From: Streptomyces sp. ISL-36
GTDB taxonomy: Bacteria > Actinomycetota > Actinomycetes > Streptomycetales > Streptomycetaceae
Length of the DNA stretch: 64,000 nucleotides
Assembly (NCBI RefSeq): GCF_018614205.1
Contig: NZ_JAGGOS010000086.1
Location: forward strand, 1-64,000
Reading direction: 5' to 3'
Each line of letters opens with the position of its first letter. Within the stretch, counting starts at the first letter, position 1. The position numbers and the translations under genes are program-made. Below are positions 27,098-35,977 of the stretch, in pieces. Below the pieces are notes generated by a model. That model did not search any database. It saw nothing but the letters and a program-made list of their open reading frames with translations, and was not told the DNA's origin.

Positions 27098-27586
27098 TCA
27101 TGTCGGCTCCTCGCGGTCAGTCACCGGGAGGGTGGCGACAAGGATCTCGGCAGCCTGGGTGACGTTACCGGCGTCGACCGCACGAGCCATGGCATCACGT
27201 GCCGCGTCAGGTGCCGTGTCCGGGGGCACCACCAAGAGGACGAAGTGGTCGTTGTCGCCGCGTGTGATGAGGACGGTGTCGTCGCCGACGGGGAAGGAGT
27301 CGAGGTGCACGACCCAGTCGTCGACCACCAGACGCGTCGGGACCTCCTCCCAGGCGGCGGTGTCCAGGCCGACCCGCGTGATGTGGCCGAGGTGCGTGGT
27401 GAGCGCCTGGACCAGGGCGGGCAACTCGGTCGCGACGTCCCGGGAGCGGGGCCACCACGCACCGTCGAGGACGCCTTCGCGGGAGTGCGTCGTCTGCAGC
27501 CGGAGCAGGGCCGCGCCGGGCTTCACCGCTCGGTGGATCTCGTCCGGAAGGAGCTTCCGCGAGGTGGGAGCGCCTGATTCGGCCAT
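27098..27586 (-). CDS. DUF5994 family protein
   Basis: 162 residues. The family core LRLQTTHSREGVLDGAWWPRSRDV at about residues 26-50 is followed by a beta-rich region with TRLVVDDWVVHLDSF. DUF5994 proteins are found widely in Streptomyces and have no known function. ATG 27586 is chosen because the protein then starts just before the conserved core. It is divergent from a paralogue at 27868. Confidence 0.8.
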   Translation of the reverse strand: MAESGAPTSRKLLPDEIHRAVKPGAALLRLQTTHSREGVLDGAWWPRSRDVATELPALVQALTTHLGHITRVGLDTAAWEEVPTRLVVDDWVVHLDSFPVGDDTVLITRGDNDHFVLLVVPPDTAPDAARDAMARAVDAGNVTQAAEILVATLPVTDREEPT

Positions 27587-27828
27587 GGTGGTCCGCCTCC
27601 CTGCGCGGGGCCGCCGACACCTCATGGCCGGCGCGAAACCGCCGTGGTCCCACGGTACTCCGCGCGCCCGCGGTCACGTCTGCGGTCATCGGCCCGGCGG
27701 TGTCCCCGACGGGAAGCCGCCTGGTCGGACGCCGCTCGTCGGACCACCGGGCGCAGTACGCCGAAGGTACCGGGAGTAACTCGTACACCCGGCCCCACGC
27801 GGACGTCGTTTCGGGCGGTCAAGACGCT

Positions 27829-27850
27829 GGGCCGCCCTGCAGGGCGGCCC
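27829..27850. promoter_or_regulatory. Perfect 22-bp palindrome before DUF5994 paralogue
   Basis: A 22-bp exact palindrome with half-site GGGCCGCCCTG ends 17 bp before the ATG at 27868 and touches the GGAGA ribosome site. It could be an operator in the divergent promoter region or a translation-blocking hairpin, though an exact palindrome leaves no free loop. Confidence 0.65.
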
Positions 27851-27867
27851 GGAGACGGGTCCGCATC

Positions 27868-28446
27868 ATGGCCACGATCGTCGAACGCGCAGTGGCGGGG
27901 GCGCCTGTCACCCCGCTCCCGACGCGGCTTTCCCTGACGCCGAAGACCGCCCTCGCCGGCCAGTTGGACGGTTCCTGGTGGCCCTTTTCGCGCGACCTCG
28001 AAGCCGAGCTCCCACCACTGGTCAACGCGCTGCGCGGGCGCTTCGGACGCATCACGCGCGTCACGGTGAACCCCGTCCGCTGGCCCGTCGTCCCGCACAA
28101 GGTTGCCGTCACTGGGCACACCGTGCACGTGGGCTGGTTCACCGAACAGGATCTCGACAAGATGATCCTGCTCTCCTACACCGTCGGCCGCTGCGATCTG
28201 CTGGTGATCCCTCCCGAGACCGACCCGGCCGCGGCCGCCCGGCTGATGACCGCCGCCGCCGTCCCCGGCAGTGTGCTCACCGCCGGTGTCCTGCTGTCCG
28301 ACGAAGCCGCGACCGGCCGCCGTATGCGGGACGCCCGGAGCGGCGAGGACTCCTGGGAGACCGACGGCGGGTCCTTCCCGTCGCCCGTCCGGCACCCGGT
28401 CGTCGGAGCACGGATGATCCCCCTGCCGGGGAACATGCGCAGATGA
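27868..28446 (+). CDS. DUF5994 family protein, divergent paralogue
   Basis: 192 residues. The same core as the gene at 27098 is present (ALAGQLDGSWWPFSRDLE), then TVHVGWFTEQDLDKMILL and a LLVIPPETDPAAAARLM segment matching VVPPDTAPDAARDAM in its partner. It has an extra C-terminal tail of about 40 residues. ATG 27868 has a GGAGA ribosome site. The divergent paralogue pair around a perfect palindrome suggests shared regulation. Function unknown. Confidence 0.8.
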   Translation: MATIVERAVAGAPVTPLPTRLSLTPKTALAGQLDGSWWPFSRDLEAELPPLVNALRGRFGRITRVTVNPVRWPVVPHKVAVTGHTVHVGWFTEQDLDKMILLSYTVGRCDLLVIPPETDPAAAARLMTAAAVPGSVLTAGVLLSDEAATGRRMRDARSGEDSWETDGGSFPSPVRHPVVGARMIPLPGNMRR

Positions 28447-28592
28447 CGGCATGGAGACCCTGATCACGCTCACGGGCACCTGGCCCTGACCTCGGACCAC
28501 TTCTCCGACCGAAGGCCGCGGGTGGGGCACCCGACACCCGGGACAACCCACCCGCCGGCCTCTCGCTTCGGCCCCGAAGGGAACACACCGTC

Positions 28593-28859
28593 TTGTACGC
28601 CGTCGAGAACGACCCCCTGCCGCAGGCAGGACACGCCGAGATCCGTATCGTCGCTGCCACCCCCGACGCCGCCCGCGCGGTCGCGGAAGTGATCCGCCGC
28701 GCCTTCGCCGGGACAGAACAGCGCAGCTACCCCGGCCCCGAAGGCGGCACCCGGCTCCGCCTGACCGTGGACACCGAGTGCGCCGCAGAACCCGCCCTCT
28801 CCTGGCTCACCACCAGTAGACCGTCCGTCGGCAACGGCACTCACGTGGACGAGGTCTGA
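28593..28859 (+). CDS. Small conserved-looking hypothetical protein
   Basis: 88 residues with an alternating alpha/beta pattern: a strand HAEIRIVAATP, a helix DAARAVAEVIRRAFAG and a strand TRLRLTVDTE. This could be a small ferredoxin-like domain. The TTG start at 28593 follows a GAAGGGAA ribosome site. It is downstream of the DUF5994 gene in the same direction. I do not recognise a named family. Confidence 0.6.
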   Translation: MYAVENDPLPQAGHAEIRIVAATPDAARAVAEVIRRAFAGTEQRSYPGPEGGTRLRLTVDTECAAEPALSWLTTSRPSVGNGTHVDEV

Positions 28860-29033
28860 CAGGCGGCAGGACCTGAGCGGAAACGCCCGCACCACAGGCG
28901 TCCACGGCGGCACGGACGGAGGACAAGATGTTGCCGCCCTGATCACCCGAGGTGAGGCTGAGCGCAACGTCACCGGGTCTCAGCGAGCGCGGACGGGACC
29001 GCGCCGGTCGTGGTGGACGGAAGGAGCGGTGCA

Positions 29034-29330
29034 ATGAGGGTCATGCTGAGAGCGCGTCTGGACACCCAGATCTCGAATGAAGCGATCAAGAACGGCACGC
29101 TGCAGGAGCTCGTGCAGACGGTGACGGAACGGCTCAAGCCCGAGGCGGCCTACTTCGGCCCTTGCGAGGGCGGGCGGCACTGCACCTTCGTATTCGACAT
29201 GCAGGACAGTTCACAGTTGCCCACCATCGCGGAGCCGCTGCTCCAGGGCCTCGGCGCGAAGATCGAGATCCAGCCGGTGATGAACAGCGAAGACTTGCAG
29301 AAGGGTCTTGCCGCCCTGCAGAGGGGCTGA
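29034..29330 (+). CDS. Small hypothetical protein (ABM-like fold possible)
   Basis: 98 residues. Pattern: MLRARLDTQISNEAIKNGT, a helix ELVQTVTERLKPEAAYF, a strand CTFVFDMQDSSQLPTIAEPL, then KIEIQPVMNSEDLQKGL. This matches a common actinobacterial family of about 95 residues with a probable dimeric alpha/beta-barrel fold. Function is unknown. ATG 29034 has an AAGGAG ribosome site seven bases upstream, which decides against the in-frame start at 29010. Confidence 0.75.
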   Translation: MRVMLRARLDTQISNEAIKNGTLQELVQTVTERLKPEAAYFGPCEGGRHCTFVFDMQDSSQLPTIAEPLLQGLGAKIEIQPVMNSEDLQKGLAALQRG

Positions 29331-29573
29331 CCTCTTCGGCCGCCCACAACGCCCGGTCCGGTGACCCGAGGTCGCGATGCGCGCGCGGGAGCGTTGGACC
29401 GCCAGGGCGCGCACGTGCCCCTGAGGTCGGCGTAGGGCGGCCTATGCCGTACACGCGGCCGCCCCACGCCGCACCTGCGGGCATGACGCGGTGACCTTTG
29501 CCCGGCACCGTCGACAACCCGGACTGGCCTCCACCCCGCCCGTCGACAGCACACGGCCGCCGCCGGTCGGGCC

Positions 29574-30407
29574 TCAGCGTGTGGCGGTGACGATCCAGAC
29601 GGCACCGGGGATGCGCACGCCCTGCGGCGTCTCGAACTCGCCGAGGGCGTCCTGCACCTGGGTGCGCAGTGCGGCCAGCGTGGCCGCGTCCACGTCACGC
29701 AGGTTGTGGTGCGCGGGTCCCATCGTGAAGACGAAGTCGGTCGCGTCGTGCGCGTCCCTGCCGAAGCCCATGTCGGCGTGGACGGGGGCGATCTCGATGG
29801 CGTGGAAGCCCGCTGCTGTGAGCACCTCGCTGATCCGAGCCGGGTCGAGCAGGGAACCCATGCCCTGCGCCGCGGGTGAGGGTTCGCGCATGTAGGGCGC
29901 GAGCGCCGCCGTCGCCCGGGCGAAGGGGCTGTGGGGACCGGCGGGCTGCGGGCCGAGGAAGGCCAGGCGCCCACCCGGTACCAGCGCGTCGTGCAGGTGG
30001 GTGAACGCCGCGACCAGGTCGGCGAAGAACATCACGCCGCCGCGGCTGATGATGGTGTCGAAGCCCGGTCCGGCGAAGGGGTGGACCTGCGCGTCGCCCT
30101 GCTCGAAGGCGATATTGGCGAGGTTCTCGGCGGCCGCGTCTCGGCGCGCCCGCTCGAGCATGGCCGCGGACAGGTCGACGCCGAGCGCGTGGCCGCGGTG
30201 GGCGCGGCGGGCGGCCAGGCGGGTGGTGAGCCCGGTGCCGCAGCCCACGTCCAGGACGGTGTGGTGGGCGGCGATGTCGGCCGCGGCGAACAGCGGCGCG
30301 TTGAAGCCGTCCATCATCGCGTTGTAGCGCTCGGGGTGGTCGGCCCAGAGCCGGCCCTCCCAGTCGTTCCACGCCTTGGCTTGCTGGTGGTTGGCGATCG
30401 CCGACAT
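29574..30407 (-). CDS. Class I SAM-dependent methyltransferase
   Basis: 277 residues. Motif I TVLDVGCGTGLTTRLAAR (about 50-66), motif II GVDLSAAMLERAR, motif III-like EQGDAQVHPF and motif IV FDTIISRGGVMFF. It is a typical small-molecule methyltransferase with a C-terminal substrate region. The start at 30407 is the ATG closest to the conserved region; the in-frame GTG at 30422 is alternative. It is divergent from a TetR gene across two operator copies, so the TetR protein very likely represses it. The substrate is unknown, possibly a toxic compound sensed by the regulator. Confidence 0.88.
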   Translation of the reverse strand: MSAIANHQQAKAWNDWEGRLWADHPERYNAMMDGFNAPLFAAADIAAHHTVLDVGCGTGLTTRLAARRAHRGHALGVDLSAAMLERARRDAAAENLANIAFEQGDAQVHPFAGPGFDTIISRGGVMFFADLVAAFTHLHDALVPGGRLAFLGPQPAGPHSPFARATAALAPYMREPSPAAQGMGSLLDPARISEVLTAAGFHAIEIAPVHADMGFGRDAHDATDFVFTMGPAHHNLRDVDAATLAALRTQVQDALGEFETPQGVRIPGAVWIVTATR

Positions 30408-30430
30408 AGCGGTTCCCCTCACTCAGGCTT

Positions 30431-30473
30431 CTAGAGTTGACCTCTAGTGTTCAGCTCTAGAGGTAAGCTCTAG
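30431..30473. promoter_or_regulatory. Double TetR operator
   Basis: Two copies of CTAGAG-N5-CTCTAG (30431-30447 and 30457-30473), with centres 26 bp apart, fill the gap between the methyltransferase and TetR starts. The second copy ends two bases before the TetR ATG. There is no room for a ribosome site, so the TetR mRNA may be leaderless, with TTGACC at 30437 as a possible -35 box. Binding here would silence both genes. Confidence 0.8.
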
Positions 30474-30475
30474 CC

Positions 30476-31120
30476 ATGAGTGATGTCAAGGGCTCCCGGT
30501 CCGACCGGGCCAAGGGGACACGTCGCCGGATCATCGCCGCCGCCACCGAGCTGTTCCTGCTCAACGGCTACGGCGCAACCACGCTCCAACAGGTCGCCGA
30601 CCAGGCGGGCGTGGCCGTCCAGACCATCTACTTCACCTTCCGGAACAAGCCCGGGCTGCTGAAGGAGTTGGTCGATGTCGCCATCGCGGGCGACGATGCG
30701 CCGGTGGCGACGATGGACCGGCCGTGGTTCGCGCAGGTGGTGGATGCGCCGGACGCCGGCAGCGGCCTGGCCGCCCTCGTGGCCGGCAGCCGCACCGTCC
30801 TGGAGCGCGCCGCCGCCGTCTCCGAGATGGTCCGCGCCGCAGCCGCCGCCCATCCCGAGCTGCGCGACGTGTGGCCCGAACGCCAGGATCCGCGCCACAC
30901 CGTGCATACCGCGGCAGCCGAAGCGCTGCTGGACAAGCCCGGCGCCCGCCCCGGCCTGACCGTCGAAGAGGCGGCCGACATCCTCTACGCCCTGCTCAGC
31001 CCCGAGTTGTTCCTCATCCTCACCCGCGACCGCGCCTGGACGCCCGCCGCATGGGAACGCTGGGCGGCCGACACCCTCGCCACCCAGCTCCTCGCCCCGG
31101 CCGAGCCCGACCGCGAGTGA
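30476..31120 (+). CDS. TetR family regulator
   Basis: 214 residues. The N-terminal helix-turn-helix (about 12-60) has the family pattern RRRIIAAATELFLLNGY-TTLQQVADQAGVAVQTIYFTFRNK. The C-terminal ligand domain is helical. It is divergent from the methyltransferase and is probably autoregulated through the two operators in the 68-bp gap. The start at 30476 may be leaderless. Confidence 0.92.
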   Translation: MSDVKGSRSDRAKGTRRRIIAAATELFLLNGYGATTLQQVADQAGVAVQTIYFTFRNKPGLLKELVDVAIAGDDAPVATMDRPWFAQVVDAPDAGSGLAALVAGSRTVLERAAAVSEMVRAAAAAHPELRDVWPERQDPRHTVHTAAAEALLDKPGARPGLTVEEAADILYALLSPELFLILTRDRAWTPAAWERWAADTLATQLLAPAEPDRE

Positions 31121-31185
31121 GACCAGCGCGGGCTCATCGCCGTTCACCGGCCGGCCCCCACCCGTACCTCACCCGGCGCGCGTTG

Positions 31186-31239
31186 GATCTAAAAATCAGA
31201 TCGCCTTCACCGGAAACTTCTGTTGGACAGGTTTTCCGG
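31186..31239. promoter_or_regulatory. Inverted repeats upstream of the FMO-RidA operon
   Basis: GATCT-N7-AGATC (31186-31202) in an unusually A-rich island is followed by a second imperfect dyad ACCGGAAAC / GTTTTCCGG (31209-31239). They lie 76-129 bp before the operon start and are candidate regulator sites, perhaps for the LysR protein encoded at the operon end. Confidence 0.45.
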
Positions 31240-31314
31240 CGCCTCCGAGGATGACTCGTGCGGCAGCCAGTCAATGCGACACAGGGATGGACTGCCGCCT
31301 GAGTGGAGGCGGAA

Positions 31315-32601
31315 ATGCCGAGTGAAGAGACCGAAGTAGTCGTCGTCGGTGCGGGCCAGGCCGGCGTGGCGGTGAGCGAGCACCTGGGAGCCCAGGGCGT
31401 ACCGCACATCGTCCTGGAGCGGCGCCGCATCGCCGAGCGGTGGCGCTTGGAGCGGTGGGATTCCCTGGTCGCCAACGGGCCCGCGTGGCACGACCGGTTC
31501 CCCGGGCTGGAGTTCGCCGACGTCGACCCCGATGCCTTCGCCTCGAAGGAGCAGGTCGCGGACTACCTCGTCGCGTACGCCGAGAAGATCGGCGCCCCGA
31601 TCCGGTGCGGTGTCGAGGTGACCTCGGTGCGCAGGCACACCGGCCGGCCCGGCTTCCGGGTCGACACGTCGCAGGGCTCCATCGACGCGCGCTTCGTCGT
31701 GGCCGCGACCGGACCGTTCCAGCGGCCCGTGATCCCGCCCGTCGTCCCGGAGGGCGCCGTCCCCCTGCAGATCCACTCCAGCGGGTACCGCAACCCGGAG
31801 CAACTGCCCGAGGGCGCGGTCCTCGTGGTCGGGGCCGGCTCCTCGGGGGTCCAGATCGCCGACGAGCTGCGCCGGTCCGGCCGGCAGGTCTTCCTCTCCG
31901 TCGGTCCGCACGACCGTCCTCCCCGCGCGTACCGCGGACGGGACTTCTGCTGGTGGCTCGGTGTGCTCGGGATCTGGGACGCGCAGACGCCTCCCGAGGG
32001 CGCCGGACATGTCACCATCGCGGTCAGCGGCGCCCGCGGCGGCCACACCGTGGACTTCCGTGCCCTGGCGGCCGCCGGCGTCGAGCTCGTCGGCCTGACC
32101 GCGTCCTACGACGACGGGGTACTGCGCTTCGCGCCGGATCTCGCCACGAACATCGCGCTCGGAGACGCCAAGTACCTGGAGTTCCTCCGGGCGGCCGACG
32201 CGTACGTCGAGCGCAATGGGCTCGGCCTCCCGGAGGAGCCGCAGGCCCACATCCTCGGGCCGGACCCGGACTGCGTGACCGGTCCGCGCCTGGAGCTCGA
32301 CCTGGCCGAGGCCGACGTCACCTCGATCGTCTGGGCGACGGGCTTCGCCACCGACTACAGCTGGCTGGAGGTCGACGCGTTCGACGTGAACGGCCGGCCC
32401 GACCAACGACGAGGAGTGTCCTGCGAGCCCGGCGTCTACTTCCTGGGCCTGCCCTGGCTGTCGCGCCGCGGATCGAGCTTCATCTGGGGGGTGTGGCACG
32501 ACGCCCGGTACGTCGCCGACCACATCACGACCCAGCGGCGCTACCTCGCGTACGGCACCACCGACCGGCCCGGCGCCGCGCCGGCCACCCGGAAGAACTG
32601 A
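31315..32601 (+). CDS. FMO-like flavoprotein monooxygenase
   Basis: 428 residues. FAD motif VVVVGAGQAGVAVSEHL (about 9-25) and second Rossmann motif VLVVGAGSSGVQIADEL (about 168-184, NADPH). The ATGFA-type motif appears as WATGFATDYSWL (about 340). This is the layout of flavin-containing and Baeyer-Villiger monooxygenases that oxidise N, S or carbonyl groups. ATG 31315 has GGAGG six bases upstream, and the GTG at 31303 overlaps that site. It is the first gene of a tightly packed set with RidA, DUF1028 and M20 genes, so it probably starts oxidation of a nitrogenous substrate. Confidence 0.85.
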   Translation: MPSEETEVVVVGAGQAGVAVSEHLGAQGVPHIVLERRRIAERWRLERWDSLVANGPAWHDRFPGLEFADVDPDAFASKEQVADYLVAYAEKIGAPIRCGVEVTSVRRHTGRPGFRVDTSQGSIDARFVVAATGPFQRPVIPPVVPEGAVPLQIHSSGYRNPEQLPEGAVLVVGAGSSGVQIADELRRSGRQVFLSVGPHDRPPRAYRGRDFCWWLGVLGIWDAQTPPEGAGHVTIAVSGARGGHTVDFRALAAAGVELVGLTASYDDGVLRFAPDLATNIALGDAKYLEFLRAADAYVERNGLGLPEEPQAHILGPDPDCVTGPRLELDLAEADVTSIVWATGFATDYSWLEVDAFDVNGRPDQRRGVSCEPGVYFLGLPWLSRRGSSFIWGVWHDARYVADHITTQRRYLAYGTTDRPGAAPATRKN

Positions 32602-32608
32602 GGAGCAG

Positions 32609-33082
32609 ATGATGACGTCCACGAGCGAGGGCCGTCAGGTGAAGGCCCCGATCGTCGTCGGCGGGCACACCCGGATCCGTCCGTTCAACACGCGCGACAC
32701 CTATCCCGAACAGAACCTCGACAACGACCTCTGCCAGGCCGTCGTCGCCGGCCGCACGGTGTACGTCCGGGGCCAGATCGGCCAGAACCTCGACACCGGC
32801 GAGTCCGTGGGCATCGGCGATGCCGAGGCCCAGGCTGAGCAGGCCATGGCCAACATCAAGATGCTGCTCGAAGAAGCGGGCAGCCGGATGGAGCACGTGG
32901 TCAAGCTGACCGTCTACCTGATCGACCCGCGCTACCGCGAGGCGGTGTACCGCACGGTGGGCCGCTGGACCGAGGGCGTGCACCCCGTCTCCACCGGCCT
33001 GGTGGTCTCCGCCCTCGCCCGCCCGGAGTGGTTGTGCGAGATCGACGTGATCGCTGTGATCCCCGAGGAGGAGCGGGCATGA
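32609..33082 (+). CDS. RidA/YjgF/RutC family protein
   Basis: 157 residues, slightly longer than the usual 130 because of an N-terminal extension. The family pattern is recognisable: TVYVRGQIGQN, a helix AQAEQAMANIKMLLEEAG, VVKLTVYLIDPRYREAVYR (conserved Arg) and an ALARPEWLCEIDVIAVIP end. RidA proteins hydrolyse reactive enamines/imines, and RutC-type members act in pyrimidine catabolism. It starts 7 bp after the FMO stop and overlaps the next start by four bases. Confidence 0.88.
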   Translation: MMTSTSEGRQVKAPIVVGGHTRIRPFNTRDTYPEQNLDNDLCQAVVAGRTVYVRGQIGQNLDTGESVGIGDAEAQAEQAMANIKMLLEEAGSRMEHVVKLTVYLIDPRYREAVYRTVGRWTEGVHPVSTGLVVSALARPEWLCEIDVIAVIPEEERA

Positions 33083-33753
33083 CCTTCTCCCTGGTGGTAC
33101 GCGACGGTGAGCGGTTCGGCATCGTGGCCAGCTCGTCGAGTCCGGCGGTCGCCGCCCGGGTCGTCCATCTGCGGCCCGGGGTCGGCGCGGCGGCCTCGCA
33201 GAACGTCACCGACCCGACGCTCGGGACCAGCCTTCTGGAGCGACTGGCGGAGCACGGCGACGCCGAACGCGCCCTGGCCGATGTCACCGGCGCGGCGCGG
33301 AACGCCGAGACCATCGCGTACCGGCAGTTGACCGTGCTGGGCCGCTCCGGCGCCGGCTTCGCCCACAGCGGCTCGCGGACGCTGGGCACGCATGCCTCGG
33401 CCACCGCGGACGGTGCGGTGGCCGCCGGCAACATGCTGTCCGGCGAGCACATCCCCGGTGTTCTCCTCGACGCCTACGCCACCGCCGGCGGGGAGCTCGA
33501 GGAGCGGCTGCTCACCGCCCTGAAGGCCGCCGTCGCGGCCGGTGGAGAGGAGGGGCCGGTGCGCTCCGCGGGCCTGGCGGTCGTCGCGGACGTGGACTGG
33601 CGGGTGACCGACCTGCGCGTGGACTGGGCCGATGATCCTGTGGACCGGCTCGGCGAACTCCTCGACGTCTGGCTGCCGCAGCGGGACGACTACGTCCGGC
33701 GCGGACTCGACCCCGCCTCCGCTCCTTCGTACGGCGTCCCGGGGGACCTGTGA
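33079..33753 (+). CDS. DUF1028 family protein (Ntn-hydrolase-like)
   Basis: 224 residues of the DUF1028 family. It starts MTFSLVVRDGERFGIVASSSSPAVAARV, followed by GVGAAASQNVTDPTLG, a VAAGNMLSG turn and a C-terminal VDWADDPVDRLGELL helix. The fold is related to Ntn hydrolases. The function is unknown, but genes of this family often sit with amidohydrolases and RidA proteins in catabolic operons. ATG 33079 overlaps the RidA stop (ATGA), and its own stop overlaps the M20 start. Confidence 0.88.
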   Translation: MTFSLVVRDGERFGIVASSSSPAVAARVVHLRPGVGAAASQNVTDPTLGTSLLERLAEHGDAERALADVTGAARNAETIAYRQLTVLGRSGAGFAHSGSRTLGTHASATADGAVAAGNMLSGEHIPGVLLDAYATAGGELEERLLTALKAAVAAGGEEGPVRSAGLAVVADVDWRVTDLRVDWADDPVDRLGELLDVWLPQRDDYVRRGLDPASAPSYGVPGDL

Positions 33754-34925
33754 CGGGCGCACTGAAAGAGGCGGCCCGGCAGGCGGTCGACCGCCGTGCC
33801 GAGGAGCTGATCGGCCTCTCCGAGCGGCTGCACGCCGACCCGGAGACCGCCTGGGAGGAACACCGGGCCGCTGCCTCCGTACCGGAACTGCTGGACCGCG
33901 CCGGTTTCGACGTCACTTCGTCCTACCTGGGCCTGGAGACGGCGTTCCTCGCGCGGTACGGGAGCGGGCCCGTCCGGATCGCGCTGTGCGCGGAGTACGA
34001 CGCGCTGCCTGGCCTCGGCCACGCGTGCGGGCACAACCTCATCGCGGCGAGTTCGGTGGGGGCCGCGCTCGGCCTGGCCGCCGTCGCCGACGACGCCGGC
34101 CTCACCGTCGAGGTCTACGGCACACCGGCGGAGGAAGGCGGCGGCGGCAAGATCGAGATGCTCGACCGGGGCGCCTTCGCCGGAGTGGATCTCGCGATGA
34201 TGGTCCACCCTGCGCCGGTCGACGTCGCCGAGGCGCGCCCTTTCGCGGTCAGCCACTCAAGGATCTCCTACACCGGGAAGTCCGCGCACGCCGCGGCCTA
34301 CCCGGAGAGCGGGGTCAACGCGGCCGACGCCTTCACCGTGGCCCAGGTGGCGATCGGCTTGCTGCGTCAGCAGCTGCCGGCCTCCGCCAGGGTGCACGGT
34401 GTGGTGACCCATGCAGGGGACGCGCCGAACGCTATTCCGGAGCGGTCGACCGGCCGCTGGTACGTGCGGGCTGAGACGCTCGCCGAACTGGCCGAGCTGG
34501 AGCCACGGATCATGCGGGCGTTCGAGGCGGGCGCCCTCGCGACCGGCTGCGCGCTGGAGATCGAGCCGGAGAGCAAGCCGTACGCGGAGTTCCGCACGGA
34601 CGGGACGGCGCTCGGGCACTACCGCGCCAACGCCCTCGCCCTGGGACGGGAGTTCGCGCCGCCCGGCCAGGCCGTGCGGATGAACCGGGCCTCCACCGAC
34701 ATGGGCAACGTCTCGCAGGTGGTGCCGGCCATCCACCCCTACATCGGCATCGGATCCCTGCCCGCCACCAACCACCAGCACGAGTTCGCCGCGTACTGCG
34801 TGGGCGGGACGGCGCAACGGGCCCTGCTCGACGGGGCGATCGCCCTGGCCTGGACCGGCGTGGACCGAAGCGCGGCGGCGAGGGGAACGGCGAGCGGGGG
34901 GCGGCCGTGTGACGGCGCCGCATAA
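33750..34925 (+). CDS. M20 family amidohydrolase (AbgB-like)
   Basis: 391 residues. Metal-site motifs: CAEYDALPGLGHACGHNLIAA (His and Cys/His pair) and the catalytic Glu pair TPAEEGGGGK. The dimerisation domain starts at SRISYTGKSAHAAAYPESG and the last ligand lies near GIGSLPATNHQHEFA. This is the M20D type that cuts aminoacyl or acyl amides, for example p-aminobenzoyl-glutamate. The GTG start overlaps the DUF1028 stop. It probably releases an amine or amino acid in the pathway begun by the FMO. Confidence 0.9.
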   Translation: MTGALKEAARQAVDRRAEELIGLSERLHADPETAWEEHRAAASVPELLDRAGFDVTSSYLGLETAFLARYGSGPVRIALCAEYDALPGLGHACGHNLIAASSVGAALGLAAVADDAGLTVEVYGTPAEEGGGGKIEMLDRGAFAGVDLAMMVHPAPVDVAEARPFAVSHSRISYTGKSAHAAAYPESGVNAADAFTVAQVAIGLLRQQLPASARVHGVVTHAGDAPNAIPERSTGRWYVRAETLAELAELEPRIMRAFEAGALATGCALEIEPESKPYAEFRTDGTALGHYRANALALGREFAPPGQAVRMNRASTDMGNVSQVVPAIHPYIGIGSLPATNHQHEFAAYCVGGTAQRALLDGAIALAWTGVDRSAAARGTASGGRPCDGAA

Positions 34926-34972
34926 GGTCGGCATCGACACGGATCACCAGGCGCACAGGGACACGTACCGGC

Positions 34973-35899
34973 ATGACGTCACCAGTGGGTTTCACGCTCG
35001 TTCAGCTCCGCTATTTCCTCGTCGCCGCCGAACGCGGTTCGATGACCGAGGCGTCGGCGGAGCTGCACATCGCGCAGTCCGCCGTGTCCACGGCCGTCTA
35101 CAACCTGGAGCGGGACCTGCAGGTGCAGCTGTTCATCCGCCGACGGGGCCGGGGGCTCACCCTCACACCCGCCGGGGAGAGGCTTCGGCAGCAGGCGCGT
35201 GATCTGCTCGCCCGCGCCCGCGAGGTCGAAAGGGAGGCCAGGGGAGACGGCCAAACCCTCTCCGGGCCGGTGGCCGTCGGCTGTTTCGTGACCCTGGCCC
35301 CCTACTACCTGCCGTCCCTGTTCAGCGAGTGCACCAGACGCTATCCGGGCATCGAGATCGATGTGGTGGAGGCCGAGGCGGACCAGCTCGTCCACGCCCT
35401 GACGGCGGGACGCGTCGACTTCGCTCTCACCTACGACCTCGGTCTGTCGGCCGAACCCGCCCTGCACAGCGAGACGATCGCCCGCGCCCCGGCGTACGTC
35501 ATCGTCTCGGCCGATCACCCGCTGGCCGGGCAGGGCAGCGTGGAGCTGGCCGAACTGTCCACGGAACCGCTCGTCCTGCTGGACCTCCCCCACAGCCGCG
35601 ACTACTTCCGCTCCCTGGTGGCTGCCACCGGTACCGCGCCCGACGTCCGCTACCGCACACAGAGCTACGAGACCGTGCGCTCCCTGGTCGCCAGGGGCCT
35701 CGGCTACTCCGTGCTCAACCAGCGGCCGGCGACCAGCCAGACCTACGGCGGCGGCGAGATCGCCGAGCTCCGGCTCCGGGACGGCGGCCCCCCGCTCGAC
35801 GTCAGGATCGCCTCGGTGGAGGGCGTGACCCAGACGGCCCGCGCCCTGGCGGTGATGGACCTGCTGAGGGAGGTCGCCGCCGGGTCCGCCGAGGCCTGA
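34973..35899 (+). CDS. LysR family regulator
   Basis: 308 residues. The winged helix-turn-helix (about 8-65) has LVQLRYFLVAAERGSMTEASAELHIAQSAVSTAVYNLERDL. A periplasmic-binding-like effector domain follows (about 95-300). It is placed 47 bp after the M20 gene in the same direction and is probably the regulator of the FMO-RidA-DUF1028-M20 operon. The effector is unknown. Confidence 0.92.
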   Translation: MTSPVGFTLVQLRYFLVAAERGSMTEASAELHIAQSAVSTAVYNLERDLQVQLFIRRRGRGLTLTPAGERLRQQARDLLARAREVEREARGDGQTLSGPVAVGCFVTLAPYYLPSLFSECTRRYPGIEIDVVEAEADQLVHALTAGRVDFALTYDLGLSAEPALHSETIARAPAYVIVSADHPLAGQGSVELAELSTEPLVLLDLPHSRDYFRSLVAATGTAPDVRYRTQSYETVRSLVARGLGYSVLNQRPATSQTYGGGEIAELRLRDGGPPLDVRIASVEGVTQTARALAVMDLLREVAAGSAEA

Positions 35900-35977
35900 G
35901 CCGGCAGCCGCCGACCGGGGAGGAACCCGAGCGGTGGCCGTCGGACCGGGCAACGCCCGAGCGGTGGCCGTCGCGCT

